From UBA668 sp043721915 (GTDB taxonomy: Bacteria > Actinomycetota > Acidimicrobiia > Acidimicrobiales > Ilumatobacteraceae), in contig JAYSPV010000018.1 in the NCBI GenBank assembly GCA_043721915.1, forward strand, positions 1 to 22,481: DNA of 22,481 nucleotides, in the 5' to 3' direction. The notes beneath the pieces are model-generated. The model made no database searches. It saw nothing but the letters and a program-made list of their open reading frames with translations, and had not been told where the DNA came from. A program made the translations under genes and the position numbers. Below, piece by piece: positions 1 through 7,067 of the stretch (within the stretch, counting starts at the first letter, position 1; every line of letters starts with the position of its first letter).

Positions 1-5
1 GGCAA

Positions 6-105
6 TCGAAATCGAAACGACGAGACCGACGCGAGGCAATGCAGGATCAGCCGCCGCTGCTCGGGCGACCGGGTGGGATTCGAAATCGAAGTGACGAGAC
101 CGACG
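6..105. repeat. Two copies of a 26-bp direct repeat beside the methyltransferase gene
   Basis: Positions 6-31 and 80-105 are 26-base copies that differ only at two adjacent bases (17-18 versus 91-92), a period of 74. Each copy holds a TCGAAATCGAA core followed by GACGAGACCGACG. They lie in the 137-base stretch beyond the methyltransferase stop codon, where I see no convincing gene. The second copy extends into a TTCGA-AA-TCGAA imperfect palindrome. The function is unknown; it could be a dispersed intergenic repeat or the edge of a longer array outside the window. Confidence 0.6.
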
Positions 106-137
106 AGGGTGCTCCTCTGCGGCTGCGCTCGGCGGGC

Positions 138-1367
138 CTAGCCGGTCGCCGTGTCGTCGCTCGTGTCGTCGCTCGTGTCGTCGGCCACCACACGCGACCG
201 CGTGGCACCGCCGACGGCCCCGATGAACGGGCCGACCACGCCGGCGTGGACCTTCACGTCGATGCCACCGTTCGCCGTCTCCAGCACCGGCTGCAGCGGC
301 AGCTTCAGCCGTGCCACCGGGGTGTCGTGCGACGCCAACAGCGCCACGTGCCAGCCCGCCGCCCGCTCGCGCAGAACGGCGCCGAAACGGTCGTAGAGGT
401 TGCGCAGGTCGCGGTCACCGCCGCCCTGGCCGCCGACGCGATGGCCGTACGGTGGATTGCTGACCAGCCAGCCGGCACGGGCTGGCAGCACCAGGTCGCT
501 GACCGTGCGCTGCACGGCCTCTACGTTGGCGCCGACACCGGCGCGAGGTGCGTTCTCCACCACCGCCGCGATCGCGCCTGCGTCGCGATCCGAGGCGATG
601 ATCGGCGGGCACTTCTCCACCACATCGCCATCGGCGCCACGCAGCAGACGCTGCCAGCCGTCTGCGTCGAACGACGGCCACTGCTCGAACGCGAACGAGC
701 GATTGCGGCCGGGGGCCATTCGACGGGCGATCATCGCTGCCTCGATCGCCACCGTGCCGGAGCCACAGAACGGGTCGACCAGCGGCGTCTTCGCATCCCA
801 ACCGCTGGCCATCACCAGCGCGGCCGCCAACGACTCGCGCATCGGCGCCTTGCCGGCGGGGCCGCGCCAACCGCGATGATGCAACGGCGCGCCGGACGAA
901 TCGAGGCTCACCGTCACCACGTCGTTCATCACGCGCACCTGAACCACCTGTGCACCCAGCGGACGGCCGAGCGCCTCCGCGACGCGTTCCTCGACAGCCA
1001 CAGAGTGGTACAGCTTGCTCACCTTGTCGGTGGTGGCGGCGACCGTGACGCCGGCATCGGGAGCGAGCCACGCGGGCCAATCGACCGCCTGCAGACCCTT
1101 CTGCAGCGAGTGGAAGCCGTCCGCGTTGAACCGTGCAACGCGCGCGACCACACGGGTCGCCAGCCGCGACCGCAGGTTGATCGCCCACAACTGCGGCCAG
1201 GTGATGGTGCACTCGACGCCGCCGCGCACGGCGCGCGCCGGTCGCACGCCGAGGCGCTGCACCTCTTCGAGCAAGAGTTGTTCCAGGCCGGGTACGACGA
1301 CCACGAAGGCATCGATGCGGGTGCTGTTGGGACGGGACTTCCTGGGTGTGTTCGTCGGTGCACTCAT
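138..1367 (-). CDS. THUMP-type class I SAM-dependent RNA methyltransferase (RlmL N-terminal/YpsC-like)
   Basis: Predicted N2-guanine methyltransferase of the COG0116 type, probably acting on 23S rRNA, 409 residues. An N-terminal ferredoxin-like/THUMP region (about 15-155) is followed by the family's LHHRGWR segment (162-168), then a Rossmann methyltransferase domain with the SAM-binding DPFCGSGT motif (198-205) and the catalytic NPPYG motif (304-308). The start is the ATG at 1367-1365. It forms an ATGA overlap with the tsaD stop, and the open frame upstream of it lies inside tsaD and looks like shadow. The C-terminus ends in an acidic DDTS/DDTS/DDTATG repeat tail that I do not recognise as part of the family. 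The gene is last in the tsa operon. The family is clear, but the exact rRNA position cannot be told from sequence. Confidence 0.88.
   Translation of the reverse strand: MSAPTNTPRKSRPNSTRIDAFVVVVPGLEQLLLEEVQRLGVRPARAVRGGVECTITWPQLWAINLRSRLATRVVARVARFNADGFHSLQKGLQAVDWPAWLAPDAGVTVAATTDKVSKLYHSVAVEERVAEALGRPLGAQVVQVRVMNDVVTVSLDSSGAPLHHRGWRGPAGKAPMRESLAAALVMASGWDAKTPLVDPFCGSGTVAIEAAMIARRMAPGRNRSFAFEQWPSFDADGWQRLLRGADGDVVEKCPPIIASDRDAGAIAAVVENAPRAGVGANVEAVQRTVSDLVLPARAGWLVSNPPYGHRVGGQGGGDRDLRNLYDRFGAVLRERAAGWHVALLASHDTPVARLKLPLQPVLETANGGIDVKVHAGVVGPFIGAVGGATRSRVVADDTSDDTSDDTATG
151..186. repeat. 12-bp tandem repeat in the methyltransferase C-terminal tail
   Basis: Three consecutive 12-base units (151-162, 163-174, 175-186) read GTGTCGTCGCTC twice, then a variant ending GGCC. 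On the minus strand they encode the DDTS-DDTS-DDTA tail. Units of whole codons suggest expansion by replication slippage. Confidence 0.75.
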
Positions 1368-2392
1368 GTCAGCAGCGGCAATCGCAAGTTGGGGTAGGCG
1401 CCTGCGTCGAGCCCGGTCGGGCCATCGCTGCGCAAGCGATGCCAGCCGGCGGCAGCGATCATTGCGGCATTGTCGGTGCACATCGCACGGCTGGGCAGGA
1501 AACCACGGATGCCGGCATCGCTGCATGCGCCCAGGAACCGTTCGCGCAGCAGCGAGTTCGCAGCCACACCGCCTCCGAGAACGAGACCACGAGCACCCAC
1601 CTGCTCAGCCGCACGCCGTGCCTTGGTCACCAGCACGTCGACGACCGCTGCCTGGAACGAGGCCGACACATCGGCGGCCGACACATCGGGGTGCTTGCGC
1701 ACGTAGTTCATCACCGAGGTCTTGAGGCCGCTGAAGCTGAAGTCGAGTCCTTCGTTGAGCATCGCGCGCGGGAAGCGGATGGCCTCCGGGTCGCCGTGCA
1801 GCGCCTCGCGATCGATCGCCGGACCACCCGGGTACCCGAGGCCCAGGAAGCGTGCGACCTTGTCGAACGCCTCACCGGCAGCATCGTCGATTGTCTGGCC
1901 CAACAACCGGTACCGGCCGTGATCCTCCATCTCGATCAGCATCGTGTGGCCACCCGACACGAGCATCACGACCAGCGGAAACTCCAACGTCGGGTCCTCC
2001 AGGAAGGCCGCGTAAAGGTGCGCCTCCATGTGGTTGACACCGATGAACGGCACGTCCCACGTCAGCGCCAGTGCCTTCGCTGCCGACACACCGACCAGCA
2101 GCGCACCGATCAGGCCCGGACCGATGGTGCAGGCGACTGCATCGATGCGTTCTTCAGTCACACCCGCCTCGACGATGGCCTGAGCGATCATCGGGTTGAG
2201 CAGATCGAGGTGCGCTCGGCTTGCGATCTCGGGAACGACGCCGCCGAACTGAGCGTGCAGATCCACCTGGGTGCTGACCGCGCTGGAGACGACGTCGTAG
2301 CCACCCATCACGAGCGCCGCCGCGGTCTCGTCACAGCTGGTCTCGATACCGAGCACGAGCGTGGAATCGGTGACAACGGATGGGCGGCTCAT
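1364..2392 (-). CDS. tsaD: tRNA N6-adenosine threonylcarbamoyltransferase TsaD
   Basis: Catalytic subunit of the t6A synthase complex (TsaB-TsaD-TsaE). It transfers the threonylcarbamoyl group from threonylcarbamoyl-AMP to A37 of ANN-decoding tRNAs. At 342 residues it is the usual bacterial length. The ASKHA fold signatures are present: GIETSCDET near 15-23, the metal-binding HMEAH motif (121-125), VSGGHT (145-150), GGGVAAN (273-279) and the C-terminal TDNAAM (306-311), whose Asp307 is the expected third metal ligand. Both ends overlap neighbours by ATGA (rimI upstream, the methyltransferase downstream). tsaE, tsaB and rimI lie just upstream in the same operon, so most of the t6A complex is co-encoded. 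tsaC (the L-threonylcarbamoyl-AMP synthase) is not in the window. Confidence 0.97.
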   Translation of the reverse strand: MSRPSVVTDSTLVLGIETSCDETAAALVMGGYDVVSSAVSTQVDLHAQFGGVVPEIASRAHLDLLNPMIAQAIVEAGVTEERIDAVACTIGPGLIGALLVGVSAAKALALTWDVPFIGVNHMEAHLYAAFLEDPTLEFPLVVMLVSGGHTMLIEMEDHGRYRLLGQTIDDAAGEAFDKVARFLGLGYPGGPAIDREALHGDPEAIRFPRAMLNEGLDFSFSGLKTSVMNYVRKHPDVSAADVSASFQAAVVDVLVTKARRAAEQVGARGLVLGGGVAANSLLRERFLGACSDAGIRGFLPSRAMCTDNAAMIAAAGWHRLRSDGPTGLDAGAYPNLRLPLLT

Positions 2393-2934
2393 CGCGCAGC
2401 CTCCGGACTCAGGGCCCGCAGTCGTTCCTGGTACTCCGGCAGCGCGATGTCATTGCACCACATGACGATCGCATCCTCCACGTTCTCGTAGTACCTCTGG
2501 CGAACACCGGCGGGCACGAACCCGAACTCGCGGTAGAGGGCCTGCGCGGCTGTATTGCTCGCCCGCACTTCGAGCGTGAGTGCATGGCAGTCGCGGGCGA
2601 TCGCCGCCCACGCCAACTCGGCCATCAGACGCGTCGCGATGCCCTGCCGCTGACGACCGGGAGCGACCGCGATGTTGGTGACGTGCGCATCGTCGATCAC
2701 GAACATTGCACCCGCGTACCCCACCACCACGGCACCCTCGCGGGCCACGACGTAGTGACGCTCACCTCGACGCATCATCTCGATCTCACTGTCGAAGACA
2801 CCCTGCGTCCACGGGAGGGGGTACGACGCACGCTCGATCGGCAGGATCTCCGCCACGTGCCGGCGACGCAACGGCTCGACCAGCAGCCCTTCACTCTCGT
2901 CGGCGCGGCCGAGCAGCCGAGCGAGCACGCTCAT
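2389..2934 (-). CDS. rimI: RimI-like ribosomal protein S18 N-alpha-acetyltransferase (GNAT)
   Basis: GNAT-fold N-acetyltransferase, 181 residues. The family acetylates the N-terminal alanine of ribosomal protein S18 with acetyl-CoA. The acetyl-CoA pyrophosphate loop RQRQGIA is at 94-100. The hallmark LEVRASN-AA-LY-FGF block follows (about 121-139), with the Glu of LEVR where RimI's catalytic base sits. The ATG at 2934 is chosen because it overlaps the tsaB stop as ATGA; the longer frame reaching 3033 only repeats tsaB sequence in another frame. About 18 residues precede the GNAT core, slightly more than in E. coli RimI. Its position between tsaB and tsaD is conserved in many bacteria and supports the assignment. 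A protein substrate other than S18 cannot be excluded. Confidence 0.9.
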   Translation of the reverse strand: MSVLARLLGRADESEGLLVEPLRRRHVAEILPIERASYPLPWTQGVFDSEIEMMRRGERHYVVAREGAVVVGYAGAMFVIDDAHVTNIAVAPGRQRQGIATRLMAELAWAAIARDCHALTLEVRASNTAAQALYREFGFVPAGVRQRYYENVEDAIVMWCNDIALPEYQERLRALSPEAAR

Positions 2935-3647
2935 GCCACACCGCCCGCCGGGCCGCTGGCACGCGTGGACCAGTTGATCTGGGCATCGGGCGCGCGCAGG
3001 TACATCGGCTGGATCTCCCACGGGTTCACCCATTCCTCGCGCAGCGCACGAGCATGTGCCAACTGCACGAGCGGCGCGGCCGACGGATGGGACAGGAACT
3101 GCTCCGCGAAGTCGCAGAGGAAGCCGGAGGCGATCTCGTCGCGGTAGCGCAACGCGCCATCACCCACGCACACGACGTTCTGACCGCGGGCCATCAGATC
3201 GGCGACGAGGTCGTCGACGGAGCCGACCCGAGGGTCGGTGACACGCTGGACCCCGCCCGGTACCGGCCGGTAGAACGAGTAGAACAGCTCGCCCTTGCGG
3301 GCATCGATCACCGCTGCGATCGTGCGATCCGCATAGCGCAGCGGGAAGGCCAACAGATCGAGCGAGCTGATCCCGATCATCGGTACCCGCAACGCCTGGG
3401 CAATCGCCTTGCCGCCAGCGAGCCCGACGCGCATCCCGGTGAACAGGCCCGGGCCGATGTCGACTGCGATCGCACCGAACTCGGCGATCTCGATGTCGGC
3501 CTGGCGACAGAGGAACTCGATCGCGGGCACCAACGTCTCGGCATGGCGACGCCCGCGCGACACCTCGAACATGCCGAGCACGCCCTCGTGGCCACCGATG
3601 GCGACGCTCACCTGCTGGGTGGCGGTTTCGATTCCGAGGATCAACAC
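2931..3647 (-). CDS. tsaB: tRNA threonylcarbamoyladenosine biosynthesis protein TsaB
   Basis: Non-catalytic ASKHA partner that forms a heterodimer with TsaD in t6A synthesis; 238 residues from the chosen start. The N-terminal GIETAT signature (5-10) and the GPGLFTGMRVG motif (65-75) are typical of TsaB and are followed by the family's SSLDLLA helix. I place the start at the GTG at 3647-3645, which overlaps the end of tsaE by 7 bases. A TTG immediately downstream (3644-3642) would give a TTGA overlap and is the alternative. The longer frame to 3695 adds residues that do not fit the family. It overlaps rimI by ATGA. Confidence 0.93.
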   Translation of the reverse strand: MLILGIETATQQVSVAIGGHEGVLGMFEVSRGRRHAETLVPAIEFLCRQADIEIAEFGAIAVDIGPGLFTGMRVGLAGGKAIAQALRVPMIGISSLDLLAFPLRYADRTIAAVIDARKGELFYSFYRPVPGGVQRVTDPRVGSVDDLVADLMARGQNVVCVGDGALRYRDEIASGFLCDFAEQFLSHPSAAPLVQLAHARALREEWVNPWEIQPMYLRAPDAQINWSTRASGPAGGVA

Positions 3648-4123
3648 GCGAACCGCTCCAGCGCAGCTTCCAGACGTTCCCACCGGGTCGCCCACGAGCG
3701 ACCGATGCCGCCGACGGTGACGGCACGAACGTTCTCGTCGTCCTCATCGTGATCCAGCTGTACCAGCAGGTGATCACCCAAGGTCCCTGCCACCACGTCG
3801 CCCCACTCGATGAGGACGATGCCGTCGTACTCCAACAGTTCGGCCAGTGCGAGATCCGCGACTTCGTTGTGGGTCGTCAGCCGATAGATGTCGGCGTGGT
3901 GCAAGGTGAGCTTGCCGGCCTCGTAGCTGTGCACAAGGGTGAAGGTCGGCGACGTGATCGGCTCGGTGACACCCAGTTCGGCGCCGAAGCCCTTCGCGAA
4001 GGCGGTCTTACCGGCACCCATCTCGCCGGCCAGCACGATCAGGTCGCCTGAACGCGACTGACCGGCGATCGCCGCAGCGATGGCCTGGGTGTCGGCGAGC
4101 GACGACGCGTGGAGGTGCAACAT
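3641..4123 (-). CDS. tsaE: tRNA threonylcarbamoyladenosine biosynthesis ATPase TsaE
   Basis: P-loop ATPase of the t6A complex; its ATP hydrolysis is thought to reset TsaB-TsaD between catalytic rounds. It has 160 residues, near the usual 150-160. The Walker A motif GEMGAGKT is at 33-40. The family-specific SPTFTLVHSY (58-67) and HHADIYRL (75-82) segments and the IEWG element (105-108) are all present. Its 3' end overlaps tsaB by 7 bases. A 53-base gap separates its start from the upstream alr stop, the largest gap within this part of the cluster. That gap holds only a small GGCCG-N6-CGGCC hairpin (4142-4157), so read-through from alr is likely. Confidence 0.95.
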   Translation of the reverse strand: MLHLHASSLADTQAIAAAIAGQSRSGDLIVLAGEMGAGKTAFAKGFGAELGVTEPITSPTFTLVHSYEAGKLTLHHADIYRLTTHNEVADLALAELLEYDGIVLIEWGDVVAGTLGDHLLVQLDHDEDDENVRAVTVGGIGRSWATRWERLEAALERFAC

Positions 4124-4176
4124 GACCCGACCAATCTAGAGGGCCGGACACGCGGCCGGTTGCGACCGTCGCACGC

Positions 4177-5280
4177 TCACGACGAACGGCGCTCGACGCG
4201 ACCCGAGATGCCGCACACGATCTCGTAGGCGATGGTGTCGAGTGATGCCGCCCAATCGGCAGCTGCGATCGATTGCGCGCCTTGCCGGCCCAACAGCACG
4301 ACGTCGTCGCCCACGGCAACCGGGTCGTCGCCGCAGTCGACCATCAACTGATCCATAGTCACCACTCCGACGATCGGCCGGTGATGCCCGCCGATCAGCA
4401 CCGTCGCCCCGACCGAGTGCAGGCGACGTGGCACGCCATCGGCGTAGCCGAGCGGGAGGGTGGCGACGTTCGCGTCGAACTCGAAGGTGTGGCGCAACCC
4501 GTAGGAGATCCGCTCGCCGGCGCTCACGCGTTTCGTGTGGCTGACCCGTGCGTGCAGCGACAGCGCAGGATGCAAGGCCTGGCAGAGGTGGTCGACACCG
4601 GCGCCGGGGGAGATGCCGTAGATGGCGATCCCGGAGCGCACCATGTCGTATCGCGCCCGCGGGTGGGCCAGTGCCCCAGCCGAGTTCGCAGCGTGCACCA
4701 GGCCGGGGTCGATGCCGGCAGAGCGCAGGACGGCGAGCACTTCGTCGAAACGATCCAATTGCTGCGCGGTGAACGGGTTGTCCGGCTCGTCGGCAACTGC
4801 CAGATGGGTGAACACACCCGCCAGGTGGGCTGCCGGCGAGGCAACGATCGCCTCGGCGAGCGCCAGGGCATCATGCGTCGCGACACCGACACGTCGCATC
4901 CCCGTATCCACCTTGAGGTGCACCGGATGCTGCACCGCACCGAGCACCGCCAGCTGCTCGATCTGGGCGACGCTGTAGATGGTGAGCGCCAAGTCGCATT
5001 GCACAGCCTGTGCGATCATCGTCGGCGGCTGCTCCGAGAGCACCAGGATCCGGCCTTCGATGCCGGCTGCGCGCAGCTCGACACCTTCCTGCACCAGCGC
5101 GACACAGAGCCCGCCGGCACCACCCGCCTGCGCTGCACGCGCGGCAAGCACTGCCCCGTGTCCGTAGCCGTTTGCCTTCACCACGGCCCACACCTGCGCC
5201 GAGGCAACCGTCGTTGCAATCGTCCGTACGTTGTGCTCGATCGCGGCGGCCGACACCTCCGCCCATGCCCACCGGCTCAT
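4177..5280 (-). CDS. alr: Alanine racemase
   Basis: PLP-dependent enzyme that interconverts L- and D-alanine, supplying D-Ala for peptidoglycan. It has 367 residues, the normal length. The N-terminal TIM-barrel PLP motif VVKANGYGHG (33-42) carries the Schiff-base Lys35. The second catalytic base, Tyr260, sits in the ISYGLRHTF segment of the C-terminal beta domain. The start at 5280 makes an ATGA overlap with the end of nnr. An alr gene next to nnr and the tsa genes is a common actinobacterial arrangement. The gene shares this long cluster with glmM and glmS, both also cell-wall precursor genes. Confidence 0.96.
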   Translation of the reverse strand: MSRWAWAEVSAAAIEHNVRTIATTVASAQVWAVVKANGYGHGAVLAARAAQAGGAGGLCVALVQEGVELRAAGIEGRILVLSEQPPTMIAQAVQCDLALTIYSVAQIEQLAVLGAVQHPVHLKVDTGMRRVGVATHDALALAEAIVASPAAHLAGVFTHLAVADEPDNPFTAQQLDRFDEVLAVLRSAGIDPGLVHAANSAGALAHPRARYDMVRSGIAIYGISPGAGVDHLCQALHPALSLHARVSHTKRVSAGERISYGLRHTFEFDANVATLPLGYADGVPRRLHSVGATVLIGGHHRPIVGVVTMDQLMVDCGDDPVAVGDDVVLLGRQGAQSIAAADWAASLDTIAYEIVCGISGRVERRSS

Positions 5281-6641
5281 CCAAGGCCTTCCAACACTGC
5301 GGGTAGATGGTCAGCGAGGTCGCCGGCCACCATCCCGATCGCAGGTGCGCGCATCGCCGCAGCGCCGTGCAACCAGGCCCCGGCGGCCGCGGCATGAAGT
5401 GCCGACAGGCCCTGGGCAAGCAGGCTGCCGATGATCCCGCTGAGCACATCGCCGGTGCCGGCGGTCGCCAGCCGGGCATCGCCGGTGGTCACGACGAGCG
5501 CCACGCCGTCAGGGTCCGCAATGACAGTGGCGTGACCTTTGAGCAACACGACACTGCCCGTGTCGGCAGCAAGACGGCGAGCCGCCACGAGCCGATCAGC
5601 GATCGGCGGCACACCGACGAGCAGCGCGTACTCACCATCGTGCGGCGTCAGCACCGTCGGCACGGTGCGATTGCGCAGGAGCGTCGCCGCACCCTGCGCG
5701 TTCCACGCCATGGCGAACAGGCCATCGCCGTCGATCACCACCGGCAAGGGCGCTTCCACAGCCAGCCGCCGGATCTGAGCGGTCGTGTCGTCATCACGCC
5801 CGAGGCCGGGGCCGATCACCAGCGACTGAAAGCGGGTGAGGTGCTCCAGCACCACCGCCGCCCACGCCTTCGCTGGCAGTGGTTGCTGCACGATCTCGGC
5901 CGGCGCCTGGGGCACCAACGAACCGGGAGCGGAGAGCTGCACCATGCCTGCGCCGGCGCGCATCGCGGCATGTGCAGCGAGCCGGGCGGCGCCCGGCATC
6001 GTCGGGCTGCCGGCAACGATGCGCACAGAGGCCCGCCACTTGTGTGCGTCGCTCGCCCGCGGCGCAAGCCACTCGGCGACATCGCCGGCCTGCACGAGAT
6101 GGGCATGGCAGTGAGCGCTGGCGGCCGCGCCGAGCCCGATGTCGGCGACCTCGAGCTCACCGGCGAGGTCGCTGCCGGGCAACAGCAGCAGCCCTGGTTT
6201 GAGGGCGGCGAACGTCACGGTGCGCGTCGCCGCCAACACCTCGCCGTGGGCTTCCCCGGTGAGCGCATCGACGCCGCTGGGGATGTCGACGGCAAGCACC
6301 GGAGTGGCGCCGACGTCCGGCGGGTTCCACGTGCCGTGGAAACCGGTGCCGTACGCGGCATCGATCACCAGATCGGCGAGCGGCAGCGCGGCCGGGCAGT
6401 CGGCTGCCTCGTGCACGAACACTCGAACGCCCTTGGCCTCCAGGAGCCCGGCGGCGACCCGACCATCTGCCCCGTTGTTGCCCTTGCCGACGATGACCCG
6501 GACGGTGCGCCCGTACGTGCCCCCCATCATCCGGATCGCTGTCCGAGCGACAGCGGCACCCGCACGCGCGATCAGCGCCGCTTCCGGTACGTCAGCGCCC
6601 GCATCCACGGCACGCATCTCATCGGGCGTCACGATCGGCAT
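5277..6641 (-). CDS. nnr: Bifunctional NAD(P)H-hydrate epimerase / ADP-dependent NAD(P)HX dehydratase
   Basis: Metabolite-repair enzyme that epimerises and dehydrates damaged NADHX/NADPHX. It has 454 residues, compared with roughly 460-510 for the fused bacterial enzyme. The N-terminal NnrE (YjeF_N) domain covers about 1-200, with GKGNNGADGRVAAGL (about 52-66) and the DLVIDAAYGTGF segment. The C-terminal NnrD ribokinase-like domain covers about 200-454, with GPGLGRD, TPHDGEYALL and the nucleotide-binding TAGTGDVLSGIIG (about 393-405). I use the ATG at 6641; a GTG directly before it (6644) would add one residue, and no clear ribosome binding site decides between them. It overlaps alr by ATGA and lies 44 bases downstream of acpS. 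Confidence 0.94.
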   Translation of the reverse strand: MPIVTPDEMRAVDAGADVPEAALIARAGAAVARTAIRMMGGTYGRTVRVIVGKGNNGADGRVAAGLLEAKGVRVFVHEAADCPAALPLADLVIDAAYGTGFHGTWNPPDVGATPVLAVDIPSGVDALTGEAHGEVLAATRTVTFAALKPGLLLLPGSDLAGELEVADIGLGAAASAHCHAHLVQAGDVAEWLAPRASDAHKWRASVRIVAGSPTMPGAARLAAHAAMRAGAGMVQLSAPGSLVPQAPAEIVQQPLPAKAWAAVVLEHLTRFQSLVIGPGLGRDDDTTAQIRRLAVEAPLPVVIDGDGLFAMAWNAQGAATLLRNRTVPTVLTPHDGEYALLVGVPPIADRLVAARRLAADTGSVVLLKGHATVIADPDGVALVVTTGDARLATAGTGDVLSGIIGSLLAQGLSALHAAAAGAWLHGAAAMRAPAIGMVAGDLADHLPAVLEGLG

Positions 6642-6688
6642 CACGACACGAGCCTACGCGCCGCGCCTCGCAGCTCACATCGGCGGGG

Positions 6689-7057
6689 CTATTCGGCGAC
6701 GACGTAGGCGATCGCCACTAGATCCGTGTGCGTGAGGCTGAGATGCCACGCCGTGACGCCCCGGTCCGTCGCCAACTCCGCGGCGCGACCCGTCACACGC
6801 AGCGACGGCTCACCCGAGGAAGCCCGCGACACCCACACGTCGTGGAACCCGAACGCTCCAAGCCCGACGCCCATCGCCTTCATCACTGCCTCTCTGGCAG
6901 CGAAGCGAACCGCCAGCGAACGAACCGGATCCACCATCGGTGCCACGTACTGCAACTCCTCGGCAGTGAACAGCCGCTCGCGCATGGTCGGCGTTCGCGC
7001 CAGCGACCGTCGGAAGCGTTCGATGTCGACTGCGTCGACGCCGATGCCACGGATCAT
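6689..7057 (-). CDS. acpS: Holo-[acyl-carrier-protein] synthase
   Basis: Transfers 4'-phosphopantetheine from CoA to the active serine of acyl carrier protein, activating it for fatty acid synthesis. It has 122 residues, the usual AcpS length. The Mg-binding motif GVDAVDIERF (6-15, Asp8) and RFAAREAVMKA (51-61, Glu56) are both intact, and the C-terminal HLSLTHT motif is present. The gap to the upstream glmS stop is only 10 bases, so the two are probably co-transcribed. The acpS-nnr-alr order is widespread in actinobacteria. Confidence 0.95.
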   Translation of the reverse strand: MIRGIGVDAVDIERFRRSLARTPTMRERLFTAEELQYVAPMVDPVRSLAVRFAAREAVMKAMGVGLGAFGFHDVWVSRASSGEPSLRVTGRAAELATDRGVTAWHLSLTHTDLVAIAYVVAE

Positions 7058-7067
7058 GAACGGCCGG

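Noticed and set aside
39..1397. 452-residue plus-strand open frame
   Set aside because: It is antisense to the methyltransferase and has shadow-type composition with no family match.
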